Assembly (NCBI GenBank): GCA_013811715.1
Contig: JACCUS010000124.1
Location: 1 to 21,109 of the forward strand
DNA from: Nocardioidaceae bacterium
GTDB lineage: Bacteria > Actinomycetota > Actinomycetes > Propionibacteriales > Nocardioidaceae
Reading direction: 5' to 3'
DNA: 21,109 bases
In this document: in pieces, positions 14,523 to 21,109 of the stretch
Numbering within the stretch: the stretch's first letter is position 1
Layout: every line of letters begins with the position of its first letter
Translations under genes and position numbers: made by a program
The notes under the pieces: generated by a model
Seen by the model: the letters and a program-made list of their open reading frames with translations, nothing else
What the model was told of the DNA's origin: nothing
The model's database searches: none

Positions 14523-16060
14523 GCGGGAGCGTGACGACGATTCCGTGGCTGACGATCCTCGGCCTCCTTCCCCTGCTCGGTGCGGTGGCGGTGGTACTGG
14601 TGCCGCGGGGGAGCGAACTGCCTAAGCAGCTCGCGTTCGGGGTGTCGCTGGTCGCATTCGCGGTCTCGGTCGTGATGGCCGTCCAGTTCGAGGCGGGGGC
14701 CGGCTACCAGTTCGTGGAGATGCACTCGTGGATCGAGGCGTTCGGGGCTCATTACGCCGTCGGCCTGGACGGACTCGGCCTCGTCCTCGTGCTCTTGACG
14801 ACGATCCTCACACCGGTCGTCATCCTCGCCTCGTGGAACGACGCCGAGGCCGGGCGGTGGAGCGTCAGCTCGTTCTTTGCGTGGATGCTCGCCCTCGAGG
14901 GCCTCGCGATCGGGACGTTCGCAGCCACCGACGTGTTCTTGTTCTACGTCTTCTTCGAGGCCACGCTCATCCCGATCTACTTCTTGATCGGCGGCTTCGG
15001 CGGCACGCGGCGGTCCTACGCCGCGGTGAAGTTCTTGCTGTACAGCCTCTTCGGCGGCTTGCTGATGCTGGCTTCGGTGGTGGGTCTGTACGTCGTCTCC
15101 GCCGACTCGGCCGGTGGCCCGACGTACCTGCTCGAGGACCTGATGGCGATCTCGATCGACACCAGCACGGGGCGCTGGCTGTTCCTCGGCTTCTTCGTCG
15201 CGTTCGCGGTGAAGGCGCCGTTGTGGCCGGTGCACACCTGGCTGCCGGAGGCGGCCAGTGAGGCGACGCCGGGGACGTCGGTGCTGCTGGTCAGCATCCT
15301 CGACAAGATCGGCACCTTCGGGATGATGCGGTTCTGCCTGAACATCTTCCCCGAGGCGTCCCGGTGGGCGACACCGGTCGTGATCGCGCTGGCCGTCATC
15401 TCCGTGCTGTACGGCGCGCTGCTGGCCATCGGCCAGAACGACATCCGGCGGCTCATCGCCTACACCTCGGTCTCGCACTTCGGGTTCATCGTGCTCGGCA
15501 TCTTCGCGATGACCAGCCAGGGTCAGGCCGGCTCGGCGCTGTACATGTTCAACCATGGCCTCTCGACCGCGGCGCTGTTCCTCGTCACCGGCTTCTTGAT
15601 CAGCCGCCGCGGGTCGAAGATGATCAGCGACTACGGGGGGGTCGAGAAGGTCGCGCCGGTGCTGGCCGGCACCTTCCTGGTCGCCGGGCTGTCGAGCCTG
15701 TCGCTGCCCGGGCTGTCGCCCTTCGTCAGCGAGTTCTTGGTGCTGGCCGGCACGTTCACGGTGTCGGTCACGGCGGCCGTGCTCGCCACCTTCGGCATCG
15801 TGCTGGCCGCCGTCTACATCCTGTACATGTACCAGCGCACCATGACCGGGCCGGCACGGGAGTCCACCCGGGACCTGCCTGACCTGCGGCCGCGCGAGGT
15901 CGTGGCGCTGGCGCCGCTGCTGGCGCTCATCGTCGTACTCGGGTTCTTCCCGCAGCCGGCGCTGGACGTGATCAACCCGACCGTGGACTCGCTGCTCGAA
16001 GAGGTCGGTGCCACCGATCCTGAGCCGACCGTGGCGTCAGACCCGGAGGGATCGCCGTGA
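14519..16060 (+). CDS. nuoM: NADH-quinone oxidoreductase subunit M
   Basis: A 513-residue antiporter-like proton-pumping subunit. Conserved charged residues are E147 in FYVFFEATLIPIYFLIGG, K232 in AVKAPLWPVHTWLPEA, and K263 in SILDKIGTFGMMRF, equivalent to E144, K234 and K265 in E. coli. About fourteen hydrophobic segments are visible. The segment AASEATPGTSVLLV replaces the AHTEAPTAGSV of many Proteobacteria, a form I associate with actinobacteria. The start ATG 14519 overlaps the nuoL stop; the same frame stays open upstream to 13523, but that stretch is a shadow of nuoL. The final 30 residues are hydrophilic and acidic. The stop overlaps the nuoN GTG. Confidence 0.96.
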   Translation: MSGSVTTIPWLTILGLLPLLGAVAVVLVPRGSELPKQLAFGVSLVAFAVSVVMAVQFEAGAGYQFVEMHSWIEAFGAHYAVGLDGLGLVLVLLTTILTPVVILASWNDAEAGRWSVSSFFAWMLALEGLAIGTFAATDVFLFYVFFEATLIPIYFLIGGFGGTRRSYAAVKFLLYSLFGGLLMLASVVGLYVVSADSAGGPTYLLEDLMAISIDTSTGRWLFLGFFVAFAVKAPLWPVHTWLPEAASEATPGTSVLLVSILDKIGTFGMMRFCLNIFPEASRWATPVVIALAVISVLYGALLAIGQNDIRRLIAYTSVSHFGFIVLGIFAMTSQGQAGSALYMFNHGLSTAALFLVTGFLISRRGSKMISDYGGVEKVAPVLAGTFLVAGLSSLSLPGLSPFVSEFLVLAGTFTVSVTAAVLATFGIVLAAVYILYMYQRTMTGPARESTRDLPDLRPREVVALAPLLALIVVLGFFPQPALDVINPTVDSLLEEVGATDPEPTVASDPEGSP

Positions 16061-17685
16061 CCACCCGAGGAATCGCGGACATCACGCTCGCCGAGCAGGC
16101 GTTCAACGCACCGTCGCTGGCCTACGGGAAGCTCTACCCGATGCTGATCGTTTTCGGCGTGGCGGTCGCGGGGGTAGTCGTCGAGGCGTTTGCCCCCCGT
16201 GAGCGCCGCTACGTCGTCCAGACGGTCCTCGCCCTGACGGGGCTCGTCGCCGCGTTCGTCGGGGTCGTCTTGGTCGCCGGCGACCTGGCATCCAACAACG
16301 GTGGCGCTTCCCTCGGCACCGTCGAGGCGATGGGGGCCATCGCTGTCGACGGGCCGTCGCTGTTCATCTGGGGCACGCTGTTGATCTTCTCGATCATCAG
16401 CGTGATGTTGTTCGCAGAGCGGAACCTCGAAGGCGGCCTGACCGCCTTCGCCGGGCAGGCCGCGGCGCTGCCCGGCACCGAGGCGGAGCGGGAGGCGTCG
16501 GCGCGGGGGATCGAGCACACCGAAGTGTTCCCGCTGGTGATGTTCGCCATCGGGGGCATGATGTTGTTCCCGGCCGCCAACGACCTGTTGACGATGTTCG
16601 TGGCGCTCGAGGTGCTGTCGCTGCCGCTCTACCTGCTGTGCGGCCTGGCCCGCCGGCGACGGCTGATCAGCCAGGAGGCCGCGCTCAAGTACTTCCTGCT
16701 CGGCGCGTTCTCGTCGGCGTTCTTCTTGTACGGCATCGCGCTGGTCTACGGCTTCGCGGGCAGCATGCAGCTCGCCGCAATCGACGCGGCCGTCTCGTCG
16801 CGGGTGGGGGCAAGCGGCATGCTGCTCATCGGCATCGGGCTGATCGCGGTGGGTGTGCTGTTCAAGGTCAGCGCCGCGCCCTTCCACTCCTGGACCCCCG
16901 ATGTGTACCAGGGTGCGCCGACCGCGGTGACGGCGTTCATGGCCGCCTGCACGAAGCTGGCGGCGTTCGGAGCGTTGCTCCGGATCTTCTACGTCGGGCT
17001 CGGCAGCGCAAGGTGGGACTGGCAGCCGATGATGTGGGTCATCGCCGGCCTGACCATGGCGGTCGGCTCGATCATCGCGATCACCCAGACCGACGTGAAG
17101 CGGATGCTGGCGTACTCCTCGATCGCCCATGGCGGCTTCCTGCTCACCGGCTTCGTCGGTGCCCACCAGGGCGCCGAGGTGGCGGGGACCGAGATCACCA
17201 GCCTGCAGTCGGTGTTGTTCTACCTGGTGGCGTACGGCTTCGCGACGATCGGCGCCTTCGCCGTCGTCACGGTGGTGCGCGACGCCGGTGGCGAGGCGAA
17301 CCACCTGTCCCGGTGGGCCGGGCTCGGCAAGGAGGCGCCCGTCGTCGCCGGTGTCTTCGCGTTCTTCCTGTTGGCCTTTGCCGGCATCCCGCTCACGAGC
17401 GGCTTCACCGGTAAGTGGGCGGTGTTCACGTCGGCGTGGCAGGGCGGTGCCTGGCCGCTGGTCGTGGTGGCGGTGTTGATGAGCGCCGTTGCGGCCTTCT
17501 TCTACGTGCGGGTGATCGTGGTGATGTTCTTTTCCGACCCGGTCGGCGAGGGTCCGACGGTGGCCGTGCCGAGCGCCTTGACCACGGTGGCGATCACGAT
17601 CGGCGCTGCGATGACGTTGATCTTGGGTGTCGTGCCGCAGCCGGTCCTCGACCTGGCAGCCCAGGCCGGGGAGTTCATCCGCTGA
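16057..17685 (+). CDS. nuoN: NADH-quinone oxidoreductase subunit N
   Basis: A 542-residue antiporter-like subunit next to NuoK. It has the helix-5 glutamate E185 in FVALEVLSLPLYLLCGLARR, K211 in ALKYFLLGAFSSAFFLYG, K270 in VLFKVSAAPFHSWTPDVYQG, and K300. A hydrophilic loop (about 121-155) between two membrane segments is rich in charged residues; similar loops occur in actinobacterial NuoN. The start is GTG 16057, overlapping the nuoM stop by four bases, with GGAGGG nearby upstream as ribosome-binding site. It is the last nuo gene; a polyprenyl synthase gene starts 14 bases after its stop, probably in the same transcript. Confidence 0.96.
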   Translation: MTTRGIADITLAEQAFNAPSLAYGKLYPMLIVFGVAVAGVVVEAFAPRERRYVVQTVLALTGLVAAFVGVVLVAGDLASNNGGASLGTVEAMGAIAVDGPSLFIWGTLLIFSIISVMLFAERNLEGGLTAFAGQAAALPGTEAEREASARGIEHTEVFPLVMFAIGGMMLFPAANDLLTMFVALEVLSLPLYLLCGLARRRRLISQEAALKYFLLGAFSSAFFLYGIALVYGFAGSMQLAAIDAAVSSRVGASGMLLIGIGLIAVGVLFKVSAAPFHSWTPDVYQGAPTAVTAFMAACTKLAAFGALLRIFYVGLGSARWDWQPMMWVIAGLTMAVGSIIAITQTDVKRMLAYSSIAHGGFLLTGFVGAHQGAEVAGTEITSLQSVLFYLVAYGFATIGAFAVVTVVRDAGGEANHLSRWAGLGKEAPVVAGVFAFFLLAFAGIPLTSGFTGKWAVFTSAWQGGAWPLVVVAVLMSAVAAFFYVRVIVVMFFSDPVGEGPTVAVPSALTTVAITIGAAMTLILGVVPQPVLDLAAQAGEFIR

Positions 17686-17699
17686 TGGGAGCCTGAGAC

Positions 17700-18695
17700 G
17701 TGCCGACGTCGTCCATCGGACTGCCCTTCCTCGACGAGGAGCTGGAGTCCCAGGTCCGATCGCGGCTGCTGGAGGTCGAGAAGGAGCTCGCGGTGGCGGT
17801 GGCGTCCGACGTCGACTTCGTCAACGAGGCGGCGCGTCACCTGCTCGACGCGGGCGGGAAGCGGTTTCGCCCGTTGCTGGTGGTGCTGGCGTCGGAGTTC
17901 GGGGACGCGCGGGCGCCCGGCGTCGTACCGGCTGCTCTCGTCGTCGAGCTGACCCACCTCGCGACCCTGTACCACGACGACGTGATGGACGAGGCCGACC
18001 TGCGACGTGGCGCGCAGAGCGCGAACGCCCGCTGGGACAACTCGGTCGCCATCTTGACCGGCGACTTCCTGTTCGCCCGGGCCTCCGACATCGTCGCCGG
18101 CCTCGGGCCGGAGGCGGTGCGGATCCAGGCGCAAACCTTCGCCCGGCTCGTGCAGGGCCAGATCCGGGAGACGGTCGGGCCGCGCGAGGCCGATGACGCG
18201 CTGGCGCACTACCTCTCGGTGGTCGCCGACAAGACCGGCTCGTTGATCGCGACGTCTGCTCGGTTCGGCGCCAAACTCGCCGGGGTGCCGGCCGAGGTGG
18301 AGCAGAAGCTGACCGAGTACGGCGAGCAGGTCGGTGCGGCGTTCCAGCTGTCCGACGACATCATCGACGTCGCGAGTGACACCGCCGACTCGGGCAAGAC
18401 GCCGGGGACAGACCTGCGGGAGGGCATCTCGACGCTGCCGACTCTGCTGGCGCAGCGGTCCGGCGCTGCAGCCGACGAGCGACTGCTGGAGCTGTTGTCC
18501 GGTCCGATCACCGACGACGGGCTGCATGCGGAGGCGCTGCGGCTGCTGCGCAGCAACCCGGCGATGGACGAGGCGCGGGCCGTGGTCAGACGTCGCGCCG
18601 ACGCCGCCCGTTCCTTGCTCGACGGGCTTCCCGACATTCCCGCCCGGTCTGCGCTCGTCGCTCTGTGCGACCTCGTCACCACCCGCACCGCCTAG
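17700..18695 (+). CDS. grcC1: long-chain polyprenyl diphosphate synthase (GrcC1-like)
   Basis: A 331-residue trans-prenyltransferase that condenses isopentenyl diphosphate units, here probably to make the menaquinone side chain. Family motifs are GGKRFRPLLVV (52-62), the first aspartate-rich motif DDVMD (93-97) in HLATLYHDDVMDEADLRRG, and the second, DDIID (219-223), in QLSDDIIDVASD. A small residue (A88) five positions before the first motif fits a long-chain enzyme rather than an FPP synthase. The closest match I recall is mycobacterial GrcC1. The start is GTG 17700, with GGGAG about ten bases upstream. It follows nuoN by 14 bases and ends immediately before a hairpin. Exact product length cannot be read from sequence. 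Confidence 0.9.
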   Translation: MPTSSIGLPFLDEELESQVRSRLLEVEKELAVAVASDVDFVNEAARHLLDAGGKRFRPLLVVLASEFGDARAPGVVPAALVVELTHLATLYHDDVMDEADLRRGAQSANARWDNSVAILTGDFLFARASDIVAGLGPEAVRIQAQTFARLVQGQIRETVGPREADDALAHYLSVVADKTGSLIATSARFGAKLAGVPAEVEQKLTEYGEQVGAAFQLSDDIIDVASDTADSGKTPGTDLREGISTLPTLLAQRSGAAADERLLELLSGPITDDGLHAEALRLLRSNPAMDEARAVVRRRADAARSLLDGLPDIPARSALVALCDLVTTRTA

Positions 18696-18725
18696 GGCGT
18701 GCCTCCATGAGTTCGGAGACACGCC
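18696..18725. terminator. hairpin between convergent genes, probable bidirectional terminator
   Basis: GGCGTGCCTCC (18696-18706) pairs with GGAGACACGCC (18715-18725) through ten of eleven positions, with one C-A mismatch and an 8-base loop. It starts right after the TAG of the polyprenyl synthase and lies 38 bases beyond the stop of the convergent phosphatase gene. There is no strong T-run on either side, as is usual in high-GC actinobacteria. Confidence 0.7.
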
Positions 18726-18763
18726 CTTCCTGGTGGGGAGCCACGCAGAGGAGCCGCGCAGCC

Positions 18764-20674
18764 TCAGGAGCCGATGATGCCCCCGTCGTCCTTGGTGACG
18801 ATGACGGTGGCTGATCGGGGGATGGCAAAGCCGTCGTTATGGGGCCAGGTGCTGGGTTCGCCTTCGCCGGGGTGCTGGATATTGACGAACATCGTCGCCT
18901 GGTCCGGCGTGGTGATGACACCGGTGACCTCACAGGCCACTACCCCGGTGAAGAACCTGCGGATCTCCGGCACGCCTGCCTCGTCGGTGACGTAGGGGTT
19001 GGCCGCAAGCATCTGGTCGTTCGCCCCCATCGGCTGGGTGCCGTCGGTCTGGATCCAGACGCGGCCGTCGGGGTCGATCCACAAGCCATCGGGTGAGCCG
19101 AAGGCGTCCTCGTCGGCGATGGTGGAGCCGTCACCGCTGCTGCGTCCCTGGCCGGCGATCACGAACAGGTCCCACGCGAACGATGTGGCGGCGTGGTTGT
19201 CGCCCGACTCAGCCCACCGAACGATGTGGCCCCAGTTGTTGGGCTTGCGCGGGTTGGCGGCGCTCTCCTGCTTCGCGGTGCTGGTGTTGTTGGTCAGATT
19301 CAGGTAGACCATCCCGGTGTTCGGGTCGACCGATACCCACTCCGGACGATCCATCGGGGTGGCACCGAGTGCGGTTGCGGCGAGACGGGTCTTGACGAGC
19401 ACGTCGCCTTGGTCGGCGAAGCCGTTGGCCTCGGTCAGCGGGCCGGTCCCGTGCATCAACGGGAGCCATTCTCCGCTGCCATCGTCGTTGAACCTGGCGA
19501 CGTACAACGTGCCGTCGTCGAGCGGGCTGCGGCCGGCGCGGTAGGAGTGCCAGTTGCCGGCACTGACGAACTTGTACATGTACTCGTTGACCTGGTCGTC
19601 GCCGGTGTAGACCACGACCCGGCCGCCCTTGGTGACGTGGACGTGCGCGCTCTCGTGCTTGACCCGCCCCAGGGCGGTGCGCTTCACCGGGGTTGAGCTG
19701 GGGTCGAACGGGTCGATCTCGACGACCCAACCGAAACGGTTGGGCTCGTTAGGCTCCTCGGCCGTGACGACGAAGCGGGGGTCGTTGGTGGCCCATCGCT
19801 GGCGGTCTCCCCCGACGCCGTACCGGCTGATCAGCGCCGTCTGCTCGGCCGTGTAGGGCCCGGGATCCACCCGGAAGTAGCCGTTGAAGTTCTCCTCGCA
19901 CGTGAGGTAGGTGCCCCACGGGGTGTAGCCGTGGGCGCAGTTGTTGATGGTGCCGACCGGGCGGATGCCCTGCGGGTCGCGAGACGTCTGCACGAGCCGG
20001 TGGCCGACCGCAGGCCCGGAGAAGGACGCCGGGGTGTTGGCCGTGATGCGGCGGTTCAGGCTGGAGCGCACAACCTCCCATTCGCCGGTGCCGCTCTTCT
20101 GGATCTCCACCACAGCTACACCGTGTGCGGCCTGGGACTTGCGAACCATCTCCGCCGTCCAGCTCTCCAGCGGCGGCAGAGTGGTGGTGCCGGTCTGCAG
20201 CAAAGCCTCGTCGGTGTACTCGTGGTTGAGCACCAACAACCCATGGATGCTGCCCCGGGGGCCATTTCGCAGTGGGAAGAAGTGCATGCCGTCGTGATGC
20301 ATGCCGACCTGCTGCTCCTGCTGCGCGGCAGTGTTACCTCCGGGCACGAACGCCGGGTAACTCCCGAGAATCGGCGTGCCCCACGGGAGGAACGCCGTAG
20401 CGCTGTACCCCACAGGAACGACGATCTCATCGCCGTAGCCCAGCGGAATGGGCTGGTATCCCAGCAGCGCAGCGGCCTTCGCCGTGGACCTCCCATTGCG
20501 CGGTGGGGAGGCGTAGGTCGGGGCCGGTCCGGTAATGGCCGAGGTGAAGAACCCGGCAGCGACCGCCACGCCACCGGCTAGCACGCCCCGTCGCGATAGG
20601 CGGCTGGCGACGACCTCTTGGAAGGAAGGATCGGTCGCGGGGTTGGTGCTGATGTCATCTGGGTCGAAGTCCAT
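18764..20674 (-). CDS. phoX: PhoX-family (DUF839) alkaline phosphatase, Tat-exported
   Basis: A 636-residue protein of the PhoX family: secreted phosphatases that release phosphate from organic esters and, in characterised members, use calcium and iron. The N-terminus has a twin-arginine signal: SRRGVLAGG (27-35), a hydrophobic run to about 48, and a possible cleavage region near PTYAS. Family segments include VLNHEYTDE (148-156), the Cys-containing TPWGTYLTCEENFNGYF (251-267) and, near the C-terminus, DGLWIDPDGRVWIQTDGT. The start is ATG at 20674-20672, with AGAGGA (20686-20681) six bases upstream. It points towards, and is separated by a hairpin from, the polyprenyl synthase gene, so it is independent of the nuo operon. 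Phosphate-responsive control is likely for the family, but only a weak PHO-box-like site is visible. Substrate is not determined by sequence. Confidence 0.88.
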   Translation of the reverse strand: MDFDPDDISTNPATDPSFQEVVASRLSRRGVLAGGVAVAAGFFTSAITGPAPTYASPPRNGRSTAKAAALLGYQPIPLGYGDEIVVPVGYSATAFLPWGTPILGSYPAFVPGGNTAAQQEQQVGMHHDGMHFFPLRNGPRGSIHGLLVLNHEYTDEALLQTGTTTLPPLESWTAEMVRKSQAAHGVAVVEIQKSGTGEWEVVRSSLNRRITANTPASFSGPAVGHRLVQTSRDPQGIRPVGTINNCAHGYTPWGTYLTCEENFNGYFRVDPGPYTAEQTALISRYGVGGDRQRWATNDPRFVVTAEEPNEPNRFGWVVEIDPFDPSSTPVKRTALGRVKHESAHVHVTKGGRVVVYTGDDQVNEYMYKFVSAGNWHSYRAGRSPLDDGTLYVARFNDDGSGEWLPLMHGTGPLTEANGFADQGDVLVKTRLAATALGATPMDRPEWVSVDPNTGMVYLNLTNNTSTAKQESAANPRKPNNWGHIVRWAESGDNHAATSFAWDLFVIAGQGRSSGDGSTIADEDAFGSPDGLWIDPDGRVWIQTDGTQPMGANDQMLAANPYVTDEAGVPEIRRFFTGVVACEVTGVITTPDQATMFVNIQHPGEGEPSTWPHNDGFAIPRSATVIVTKDDGGIIGS

Positions 20675-20800
20675 GTGTTGTCCTCTCGGGCGTTGGCTGA
20701 GCTGGGAGCCGATGTGGGGCGTCCCTCTGACGAATGCGTCCTGTGGCCTGGCTGCGGAGCAAGAGACTATGCCGCGAGCATGTCCCTCCAGCGGAGTCCA

Positions 20801-20807
20801 GATGAAC
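20801..20807 (-). promoter_or_regulatory. weak PHO-box-like element upstream of phoX
   Basis: On the - strand GTTCATC (20807-20801) resembles the GTTCACC unit bound by PhoP in Streptomyces. It lies about 127 bases before the phoX start and about 30 bases before a CATAGT (20771-20766) that could serve as -10. Neighbouring 11-base units match only 3-4 of 7 positions, so a functional tandem site is uncertain. Confidence 0.2.
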
Positions 20808-20929
20808 GGTTGGGGATGTGTTGCTGGTCTCTTGTGTAGGTGTTGCCCCGAAGGGAGCCGACGAGGTCTGTCACGAGCGCGAGGTGTGCGGCCGACCCCG
20901 ATGAGCGGCTTCGAGGCTGCGCCGTCTCC

Positions 20930-21109
20930 TCACGAGTCACCGTCGATGGTGTCGGCCGTGACGGCTTCTGCCCGCGGCGGTGACGTGCTGGATGCTGGCC
21001 GTACGGCCCCGAGCAGGCGCCCGGTTATCTGGTCGCCGGTGAACCGCAGGTGGATTCGATGCGCCCCTGGGTAGTAGGCCTTGTGGTCGTCGGCCTGGGA
21101 TGCGACGGT
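20930..21109 (-). CDS. C-terminal fragment of a pyridine nucleotide-disulfide oxidoreductase, apparently truncated
   Basis: An open frame enters from the right edge and stops at 20932-20930, giving 59 residues. The first 35 contain DDHKAYYPGAHRIHLRFTGD followed by QITGRLLGA. This matches the dimerisation domain of CoA-disulfide-reductase-like FAD/NAD(P)-dependent oxidoreductases, which typically read as a YYPGA segment, then a strand with T(A/G)D and GRLLGAQ. In that family another 70-80 residues follow GRLLGA, including the helix with an AKRID-type motif. Here 24 unrelated residues (VRPASSTSPPRAEAV and onward) lead to a stop, and I find no continuation in the other two frames before phoX. 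The gene therefore looks truncated or recombined, and may be a pseudogene. It lies upstream of phoX on the same strand with a 255-base gap. Confidence 0.55.
   Translation of the reverse strand, partial: TVASQADDHKAYYPGAHRIHLRFTGDQITGRLLGAVRPASSTSPPRAEAVTADTIDGDS

Noticed and set aside
18839..20581. Several + strand open frames of 70-216 codons over the phosphatase gene
   Set aside because: They lie opposite phoX, which has a Tat signal, ribosome-binding site and family motifs; the + frames show no recognisable domains.

Overview
This window looks like a chromosomal segment of a high-GC Gram-positive bacterium (Actinomycetota). The inference rests on strong G/C bias at third codon positions, frequent GTG starts, ATGA/GTGA stop-start overlaps, and Nuo proteins of actinobacterial type (NuoA ending WRRGGLEWD, NuoG with the extra N7 cysteine motif, NuoJ with a long hydrophilic tail). 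The gene order, menaquinone reductase - nuoA-N - long-chain polyprenyl diphosphate synthase, is also typical. The genus cannot be fixed from sequence alone; Nocardioidaceae or relatives would be my guess.

Layout. 1-106 is the 3' end of an unidentified + strand gene. 107-333 is intergenic, with a GC-rich inverted repeat (119-168) and, nearer the next gene, a GTGAA-N4-TTCAC palindrome that fits the core of the actinobacterial Rex operator. 334-1632 encodes a MenJ-type geranylgeranyl/menaquinone reductase. 1720-17685 holds all fourteen subunits of respiratory complex I in the canonical order nuoA to nuoN, and 17700-18695 encodes a GrcC1-like polyprenyl diphosphate synthase. A hairpin at 18696-18725 probably ends transcription from both sides. 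On the - strand, 20674-18764 encodes a Tat-exported PhoX-type alkaline phosphatase. 21109-20930 (- strand) is the end of a pyridine nucleotide-disulfide oxidoreductase whose dimerisation domain is cut short.

How the genes work together. The polyprenyl synthase makes the isoprenoid side chain of menaquinone, the MenJ-like enzyme saturates part of that chain, and complex I oxidises NADH, reduces the menaquinone pool and pumps protons. The NADH-input module is NuoE-F-G, the connecting/quinone module is NuoB-C-D-I, and the membrane arm is NuoA-H-J-K-L-M-N. From nuoB to nuoN nearly every junction overlaps by 1-8 bases, or leaves only a few bases, so translation is probably coupled.

The main anomaly is the nuoA-nuoB junction. 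These genes normally abut, but here they are separated by 467 bp rich in inverted repeats: a perfect 14-bp pair, an imperfect stem-loop spanning about 55 bp, and shared GTGCAGG motifs that allow alternative pairing. It looks like an inserted palindromic element, or a regulatory/processing region, inside an otherwise compact operon. No IS transposase, CRISPR array, tRNA or rRNA was seen.
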